Of a stretch of DNA of 9,640 nt, positions 4,525 to 9,640 are shown in pieces. Source of the stretch: Anaerolineae bacterium (GTDB lineage: Bacteria; Chloroflexota; Anaerolineae; 4572-78; J111); NCBI GenBank assembly GCA_020433835.1, contig JAGRBY010000248.1, forward strand, positions 1-9,640. Reading direction: 5' to 3'. The notes beneath the pieces were generated by a model. It did not search any database. It was not told the DNA's origin and saw only the letters and a program-made list of their open reading frames with translations. Position numbers and translations under genes: made by a program. Each line of letters opens with the position of its first letter. Position 1 is the stretch's first letter.

Positions 4525-7146
4525 ATGCCTCGCACAGATGTGTTGCCAACCTACACTGATGATTTGGCCGGTTTTGCCGGCATATTACGTGCGTCTGTTT
4601 TTTCTTCGCAGAAGCGCGCCGCGGATTATTTTCATCTTAATCGTTCAACCGTGGTGCGTTATGAAAATGAAAATTTAAGGCCGCCGCTTGGCTATTTAGC
4701 CTGTCTGGTTCGATTAGTTGTTGATAAAAAGCACGCCTCAGAGGCAGATCGCCAGAGTTTGCTTACACAGCTTAATCGGGCCATCCGGCACAATTATGAC
4801 CAGGAAATTCCCTTTCAAACGTGGCCCGAGTTAGATGCAGTAGCCGATGCCTACCTTGTTGAGCGTGGTCAAAAGGCCGATGCAACTGAATCTTCGTTTC
4901 AAACCCATTTGCTAACCGGCTTATCGCCTACGTTTTCACCCCTACCGGCCGAAACTCCGGCCTTGCCTGTTTACTACACTGAGCGTCTGGATGAACAGGC
5001 TAAGCTGCTCCGCTACATCACAATTAAACATGTGCCGGCTTTGGTGTTGTGGGGTGCAGGCGGCGTAGGCAAAAGCGTACTTATGGCCTGGCTTGCCGCC
5101 CAGGTGTCCGAAAATTTTCTTGATGGACAAATTTGGGTCGAATTGCCGGACAACATATCACCCCAGGCGGCTGTGAACGAGGCGCAAGTACACATTGCCC
5201 GCAGTTTAGGCGTTATGTTGCCGGGTACCTCTTTGGCTGAAAAGGCGGGTCAACTGCGTACTTTATTAGCCGGAAAACGCTGCTTGCTTATGATTGATAA
5301 CCTCAACTTTGCAACAGACCTGTCGTATCTACAGGTTACCGGCCCCACCGGCTGTTTCTTGGTGACCACACGCTATCGCAAAGTGGCCGACGTGTTAGAG
5401 GCTCCTCTACTTTCAATTAAAGGGATGACTTCGGCAGAGGGGCTAAATCTTTTGGTGCACTGGGCTAACTACACGGTTGACAATAGGGAAAGTATGCATG
5501 ACTTTGTTGAGCGTTTAGGGGGGCTGCCGTTGGCGCTCAAATTGTGCGGTGCGCGTCTACGTGAGGGAGAGTCGGTAACGCAACTGCGAACTGACTTTGA
5601 CCAAGATAACATTGATTTGGGCCAATTCGATCTTGATGACCCCCAAACTCCGCATGATGGTCTGATTCGCTGCTTTGAGCGCAGTCTGTCTAACCTAACA
5701 GAGTCTGAACGGCAAGGTTTTGTACAACTTGGTTGTTTTATCGGACATTTTGAGGTTAGTGCTACTGCCGCCGTTTGGCATTTATCCCTATCAGACACCC
5801 GTCGACGCTTGCGCCGTCTGCATGGATTGGCCTTGCTCAAGCGAAAAGAAAATGCGTATCAACTTCATCCGCTGCTGCGCGATTACGCCCGACAAAAAAT
5901 GGCAGAGTTACCGGCCCTCAAACAGAACACGTATCGAAGCTATGCCGCCTACTTTATTCGCCACACACTTTACCACCCCGAGCTTTTAGCCGATGCATCG
6001 TCATCGCCACCCGATCTGGACCACCGCTGGGTCGATGTTGTGGCGGCAGTCCAGTGGGCGGCCACATACGATGCTGAGCTGGCCTCCATTGCGGTCTTGG
6101 TGGCTTATGGCGATCGACCGGCTTTGCTCGAAGCTGTGGGTGCGATACTGCCTCACGCCGTTGAAGAATATGCCTTTAGATCCAAGATGGTTTATCAGGG
6201 CGTGTGGTATGAACTGCTGGGCGATCTCTATCTGCTCAACTATGATTACGAGTCTGCCGCAGTCGCCTTTAGCCAGGCCGACAAATGGGGGCAGGCGGGG
6301 CAGCATTATCTGGCTTGCAGCCGTGCCAGACTGCGGTTAGCCGGCATTCACATCATTCAAGACCAACCCCACGCTGCCCTTGCCCTGCTAGAGCAGGCGC
6401 GAGCAGCTTTGGCTCAAGGGTTACCATTATCTGAAACCGAGCAAACAATGGCCAACCGGCTGTTTTATTGGTTCGACCTGATTTGTTACAGTATGATGCA
6501 TCAATGGCCGGATCGTCTGCCGGAAGCAGAGGTCAAACAGTTGGTTGATCTGGCTCAATCAACGCAGCAGCCGCTGTTAGAAGCGCGTGCCTGGCACATT
6601 TATCGCCTGTGGTGCACCGTTGGCCCGCAGCCGGAGCCGATAAAACAGCAAGGTCGGCAGTTTGGAGCCAGAGCGGCCTGGTTGTGGTGGCGGCATGGTC
6701 AGTCCGATAAAGCCTTGGCGGAAGTGATGTGGACCCAAGAATATACCCGGGGTCGACGCAGCCAACGTTTGGCCCGGCACTTTGCCCAACGGCGGTCACA
6801 AGGGACACCCCTGTTGAGCCAAAATCAGATCCAGTTGATTGACAATGAAAAGTGGCGACGTTGGTTGGCCGCCAATGAGGCAGAGCGGGTTGCGTGGTTG
6901 ATCGACAATATGCCCGATCCTAACAGTGATGATTGGCAAGCGGTCGATGATCTCCTGGCGCTTGGCATTCTGGGGCAGCGAGTACGGCGGCTGGCCGCAG
7001 GATCTTTACCGCCGGCCGGGTGGAACGTCGGTCAGGCCGTGTGGCGTGCTTTAACCGGGCAAAAAATTTTGCCGCTGTCGGATCCTATGGCCATCGCCTT
7101 GGCCATCCATAGCCTGGAACGTCTGGATACAATTATTTCGATTTAA
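4525..7146 (+). CDS. XRE-type HTH + NB-ARC (STAND) regulator
   Basis: Read from the ATG at 4525 this is 873 residues. Residues about 13-65 form an XRE-like HTH (AGILRAS, QKRAADYFHLNRSTVVRYENE, then RPPLGYL), the pattern of regulators that bind operator DNA. The NB-ARC core has Walker A GAGGVGKS (177-184), Walker B CLLMIDNL (253-260), sensor-like FLVTTR (278-283) and GGLPLALKL (332-340). The winged helix ends in YQLHPLLRDYARQKM (445-459), whose HPL stands for the MHD motif. Residues about 560-640 are TPR-like helical repeats (VWYELLGDLYLLNYDYESAAVAF). The last 230 residues are helical, Trp-rich and unassigned. The frame is open back to a TTG at 4438, which would add 29 residues, but that start has no Shine-Dalgarno and the added residues resemble no domain. 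The ATG also has only AGGAA 14 nt upstream, so the start is uncertain. Confidence 0.92.
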   Translation: MPRTDVLPTYTDDLAGFAGILRASVFSSQKRAADYFHLNRSTVVRYENENLRPPLGYLACLVRLVVDKKHASEADRQSLLTQLNRAIRHNYDQEIPFQTWPELDAVADAYLVERGQKADATESSFQTHLLTGLSPTFSPLPAETPALPVYYTERLDEQAKLLRYITIKHVPALVLWGAGGVGKSVLMAWLAAQVSENFLDGQIWVELPDNISPQAAVNEAQVHIARSLGVMLPGTSLAEKAGQLRTLLAGKRCLLMIDNLNFATDLSYLQVTGPTGCFLVTTRYRKVADVLEAPLLSIKGMTSAEGLNLLVHWANYTVDNRESMHDFVERLGGLPLALKLCGARLREGESVTQLRTDFDQDNIDLGQFDLDDPQTPHDGLIRCFERSLSNLTESERQGFVQLGCFIGHFEVSATAAVWHLSLSDTRRRLRRLHGLALLKRKENAYQLHPLLRDYARQKMAELPALKQNTYRSYAAYFIRHTLYHPELLADASSSPPDLDHRWVDVVAAVQWAATYDAELASIAVLVAYGDRPALLEAVGAILPHAVEEYAFRSKMVYQGVWYELLGDLYLLNYDYESAAVAFSQADKWGQAGQHYLACSRARLRLAGIHIIQDQPHAALALLEQARAALAQGLPLSETEQTMANRLFYWFDLICYSMMHQWPDRLPEAEVKQLVDLAQSTQQPLLEARAWHIYRLWCTVGPQPEPIKQQGRQFGARAAWLWWRHGQSDKALAEVMWTQEYTRGRRSQRLARHFAQRRSQGTPLLSQNQIQLIDNEKWRRWLAANEAERVAWLIDNMPDPNSDDWQAVDDLLALGILGQRVRRLAAGSLPPAGWNVGQAVWRALTGQKILPLSDPMAIALAIHSLERLDTIISI

Positions 7147-7159
7147 AGATTTATTTGGA

Positions 7160-7176
7160 TGATGGATATCCCATCA
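7160..7176. terminator. Small hairpin after the HTH-STAND gene
   Basis: TGATGG-ATATC-CCATCA forms a 6-bp stem with a 5-nt loop, 14 bp past the stop codon. It lacks a T-tract on the plus strand, so termination is uncertain. Confidence 0.25.
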
Positions 7177-7211
7177 CGGTCAGGACAACGTACTAAATGC
7201 GTGGAGCAAAT

Positions 7212-7272
7212 CCCTTTTGTGTTGTGTAATCGCTGCAGCGATATCTTTCAGAAAGGGACGGACTGAAAAGGG
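7212..7272. other. Nested palindromes between convergent genes
   Basis: An outer pair CCCTTTT (7212-7218) and AAAAGGG (7266-7272) encloses the perfect 14-bp palindrome ATCGCTGCAGCGAT (7229-7242) and the short CTTTC-A-GAAAG (7245-7255). This fits a structured transcript end shared by the convergent HTH-STAND and response-regulator genes. There is no clear U-tract. Confidence 0.3.
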
Positions 7273-7291
7273 TAAGCATTAATTTTTGGCA

Positions 7292-7663
7292 TTAAGCGGC
7301 ACTTAGCGGCCGCAAGCGACTAGCCAGGGTGCTCAGTTGAATGAGACTAACGGGTTTGAGCAGTACCAGATCAGCTTCGCTACGGAGATGTTCGGCTTTG
7401 AACGCATCGGCGGTTACGATCATAACCCGGGTTGGGTCTAGACGCTGATCAGACCGAATGTAAGCGAGGATGTCTGAGCCGGAGAGGTCCGGTAAGTGGA
7501 GATCTAAAACCACTACAGTCGGCACCGTAACCGCCAGCCGATCTAAGGCGATCTGACCATTTTGGATGGTTTCCGTTTCGAATTCAGCCATTTGTAAAGC
7601 TTCGGCAAAAAGGTAGGCCAGTTTTGAATCATCTTCAATAATTAAAGCTAGGGGATTGCTCAT
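7292..7663 (-). CDS. Single-domain response regulator (receiver only)
   Basis: This is a 123-residue CheY-like receiver with no output domain. All key residues are present: the acidic pair in EDD (10-12), phosphoacceptor Asp54 in VVLDLHLPDLSG, Thr84 in MIVTAD and Lys103 in LLKPVS. It should be phosphorylated by the upstream kinase and act by protein-protein contact or pass phosphate on in a relay. Its ATG overlaps the kinase stop codon as ATGA (7660-7663), with AAGGA 9 nt upstream, a sign of translational coupling and fixed stoichiometry. A single-domain regulator placed last in the operon is typical of soluble PAS-kinase modules. Confidence 0.96.
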   Translation of the reverse strand: MSNPLALIIEDDSKLAYLFAEALQMAEFETETIQNGQIALDRLAVTVPTVVVLDLHLPDLSGSDILAYIRSDQRLDPTRVMIVTADAFKAEHLRSEADLVLLKPVSLIQLSTLASRLRPLSAA

Positions 7664-9640
7664 AATACTTTTTCCTTATTTGGCTGCATAGGAAGAATAA
7701 TAGTGAAGGTGCTGCCTTGCCTAAGTATACTTTCTAAATGTATCTGACCATCCATCATAGTGGTGAGCTGTTTAACAATCGACAGGCCCAGTCCGGTGCC
7801 AGGCTGTTTGCGCGTCATTGAGCCATCAACCTGTCGGAACGGTTCAAATATGTACGAATGCGCTTCAACCGGAATACCGGAACCGGTATCGGAAACCTGT
7901 AAGGCCCAATGGTTAGTATCAGGGCAGTAAAGGCCCACATGCACGGAGCCTGTCGATGTAAATTTGATCGCATTGCTGATGAGATTGACTAAAATTTGCT
8001 GCAGACGATCTATATCGCCGCACAAGGTCGACGGCACAGCCTCATCGATGTTGCTGGTCAGGCTCAATCCTTTACTTCGAGCCAAGACATTCGTCTTGGC
8101 TAAAGCCCCATCAATAAGATCAAACGGCGTAAAACAATGCGCGTTTAATACCAATCTGCCTGCCTCAAGTTGGGCCTGATCAAGTAGCTCATTGACGATA
8201 TCGGTTAAATAATGGGTACTGTCGATAATTTCACGGGTCATGCGTCTTTGCTTATCGGGATTGGCGGCATCTGCTTGTAGTTCGAGCAGTTCGGCGAAGC
8301 CCAAAATGGCGTTGAGCGGAGTACGCAGCTCGTGGCTGACTTTCGCTAACAGTTCGGTCTTCAACCGACTCGACTCGAGAGCCTGATCGCGAGCCATCTC
8401 CAAAATCATTTCTTCTTGTTTTCGCTCGGTGATGTCACTTACCAGACCGTAAATAATGAGATCCTGTCCGTTACGTTCTCTTTCCACACGGCCGCTGTCT
8501 CGCACCCAAACGATATTGCCATCGGCTCGGATAATTCGATATTCTAACGCGCTGCTTTCCCCCTTGGCCAGTTGTTCAGCCTGTATGGTAGCTGCAGCTC
8601 TATCGTCAGGATGAATAAGGGTTGAGGGCCAGAAATTCCAGTTATTCATAAATTTATCGATAGGATAGCCGGTTAGGGGTTCAATGTGGGGAGAGATATA
8701 GAGGTTCGTTGCCTCGCCTGTTGTGGTCAATTTGGTGACATAGATATGGTCACTAATGGAGGAGACAACCTGCCGGAAACGTTGCTCGCTCTCTCGCAGG
8801 GCTGCCTCGGCCTGTTTACGTTCGGTAATGTTTAACAAGATACCGTTAAAGATGGCTTCGCCTTTCGTAGTGGCGACCGGGGTTGATAAGCCTTGCCACC
8901 AGACCAGTTCTCCCGTTGTGGGATTGATGAGCCGGCCTTCAAAGTTCCAGTACGACAAATTTTTCACCGCCTCAGCGACCGACTCAACAAATCTGTTTAT
9001 ATCATCGGGATGGATATGGCCGGTAAAATTATTGAGGTCTTGCAGAATATCTTCCGGATCCATACCAAAAAATTCTAAAACCTGCGGAGCCACATAATCC
9101 ACTGTCCAGACACCATCGCGGGAAGTAAATTGATAGATTACGCCCGGCATCGTGGTAGCAATTGCCCTATACCTGGCCTCGCTGTCAATTAAAGCCGCCT
9201 CGGCCAGCTTACGTTCGGTGATATCTTCAGAGATCCCCAGCAAATATTTCGGCTGCCCGTTAACTCCCATAACGGGAACTTTTCGGGTGTGTAGAAAGCG
9301 AACACCCTTATGTGGCGTATGAATTGTCTGTTCGGGAATATCAACTAAAGCGCCTTCGGCTAATGACTCTCGATCCTTATCTGTAAAAAAGTCGGCTTCC
9401 GTTGCTGAAAACAGATCGTAATCGTTTTTGCCGATTACCTCTGCCGCGCTCATGCCCGTTATTTCTTCGGCTGCGTGGTTAAAGTGGGTATACCAAAAAT
9501 TTTGAGCATCTTTAGTAAAAAGCATGGTCGGCATATTTTCAATGATAGAGTTAAGAAAACTTCGCGATTCTTCCAGTTCGGTTGCCCGTTTAGCTAAAGC
9601 TGCCTCTGCACGCTGACGCTCGGTCAGTTCAAAACGAAGC
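7660..9640 (-). CDS. Multi-PAS sensor histidine kinase (5' end outside the window)
   Basis: The frame is open to the right edge of the window, giving 659 visible residues; the Met at 9534 lies inside a PAS domain and is not the start. The first 35 visible residues include LTERQRAEAALAKRATELE, the usual PAS-to-PAS linker, so at least one more sensor domain lies outside. Numbered from that internal Met, there are PAS domains at about 1-107, 118-239 and 249-371, each ending in a [DN]ITERK linker. A HisKA domain has VSHELRTPLNAILGF (399-413, phosphorylated His401). HATPase_c has N-box NLISNAIKFT, G1 DTGSGI, F-box FEPFRQVD and G2 GTGLGLSI. No membrane segment or receiver is visible. It probably senses a cytosolic cue, redox state or small ligand through PAS and phosphorylates the coupled receiver protein. 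Confidence 0.96.
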   Translation of the reverse strand, partial: LRFELTERQRAEAALAKRATELEESRSFLNSIIENMPTMLFTKDAQNFWYTHFNHAAEEITGMSAAEVIGKNDYDLFSATEADFFTDKDRESLAEGALVDIPEQTIHTPHKGVRFLHTRKVPVMGVNGQPKYLLGISEDITERKLAEAALIDSEARYRAIATTMPGVIYQFTSRDGVWTVDYVAPQVLEFFGMDPEDILQDLNNFTGHIHPDDINRFVESVAEAVKNLSYWNFEGRLINPTTGELVWWQGLSTPVATTKGEAIFNGILLNITERKQAEAALRESEQRFRQVVSSISDHIYVTKLTTTGEATNLYISPHIEPLTGYPIDKFMNNWNFWPSTLIHPDDRAAATIQAEQLAKGESSALEYRIIRADGNIVWVRDSGRVERERNGQDLIIYGLVSDITERKQEEMILEMARDQALESSRLKTELLAKVSHELRTPLNAILGFAELLELQADAANPDKQRRMTREIIDSTHYLTDIVNELLDQAQLEAGRLVLNAHCFTPFDLIDGALAKTNVLARSKGLSLTSNIDEAVPSTLCGDIDRLQQILVNLISNAIKFTSTGSVHVGLYCPDTNHWALQVSDTGSGIPVEAHSYIFEPFRQVDGSMTRKQPGTGLGLSIVKQLTTMMDGQIHLESILRQGSTFTIILPMQPNKEKVL

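Noticed and set aside
9532..9534. Met at 9534 as the start of the histidine kinase
   Set aside because: The frame continues upstream to the window edge with a PAS linker and the PAS opening (SFLNSIIENMPTM), so this Met is internal.

Overview
The window looks like chromosomal DNA from an environmental bacterium of roughly 50% GC, most likely a Chloroflexota (Anaerolineae-type) member. This is an inference from style: STAND (NB-ARC) ATPases with HTH and TPR modules, stacked-PAS soluble histidine kinases and TTG starts. No rRNA, tRNA or marker gene confirms the taxonomy.

Layout. (1) Positions 1-1301 hold a two-gene minus-strand operon: a shortened DJ-1/PfpI-like protein without the catalytic Cys (1126-689), then a STAS-domain protein (665-144) that ends at a very strong symmetric terminator (60-111). 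This cassette is bracketed by two near-identical 37-bp direct repeats (2-38 and 1265-1301). A third, inverted and expanded copy (1171-1218) lies beside the operon's putative promoter. (2) Positions 1302-4134 hold a plus-strand gene pair that together make one STAND regulator. The first encodes HTH + NB-ARC ATPase + winged helix (1532-2950). The second, overlapping by 19 bp, encodes the TPR sensor (2932-4134) and has its own Shine-Dalgarno. (3) Positions 4135-4524 hold a small minus-strand gene (4331-4176) for a 51-residue exported peptide ending in a Cys-flanked 11-residue tail. A palindrome-rich region separates it from a divergent second STAND regulator. (4) Positions 4525-7146 encode that XRE-type HTH + NB-ARC + helical-repeat regulator in one chain. 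(5) Positions 7292-9640 hold a minus-strand two-component operon: a multi-PAS histidine kinase cut off by the right edge of the window, and a single-domain response regulator, joined by an ATGA overlap.

How it may work together. Almost every gene is signalling or regulation. The two STAND proteins are probably ligand-triggered transcription regulators rather than antiphage effectors, because each has a DNA-binding-like N-terminus and no visible nuclease, protease or membrane effector. The most interesting unit is the exported Cys-looped peptide divergent from an HTH-STAND receptor-like regulator and next to a TPR sensor gene, an arrangement reminiscent of peptide-pheromone/regulator pairs. 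That functional link is a hypothesis from layout only.
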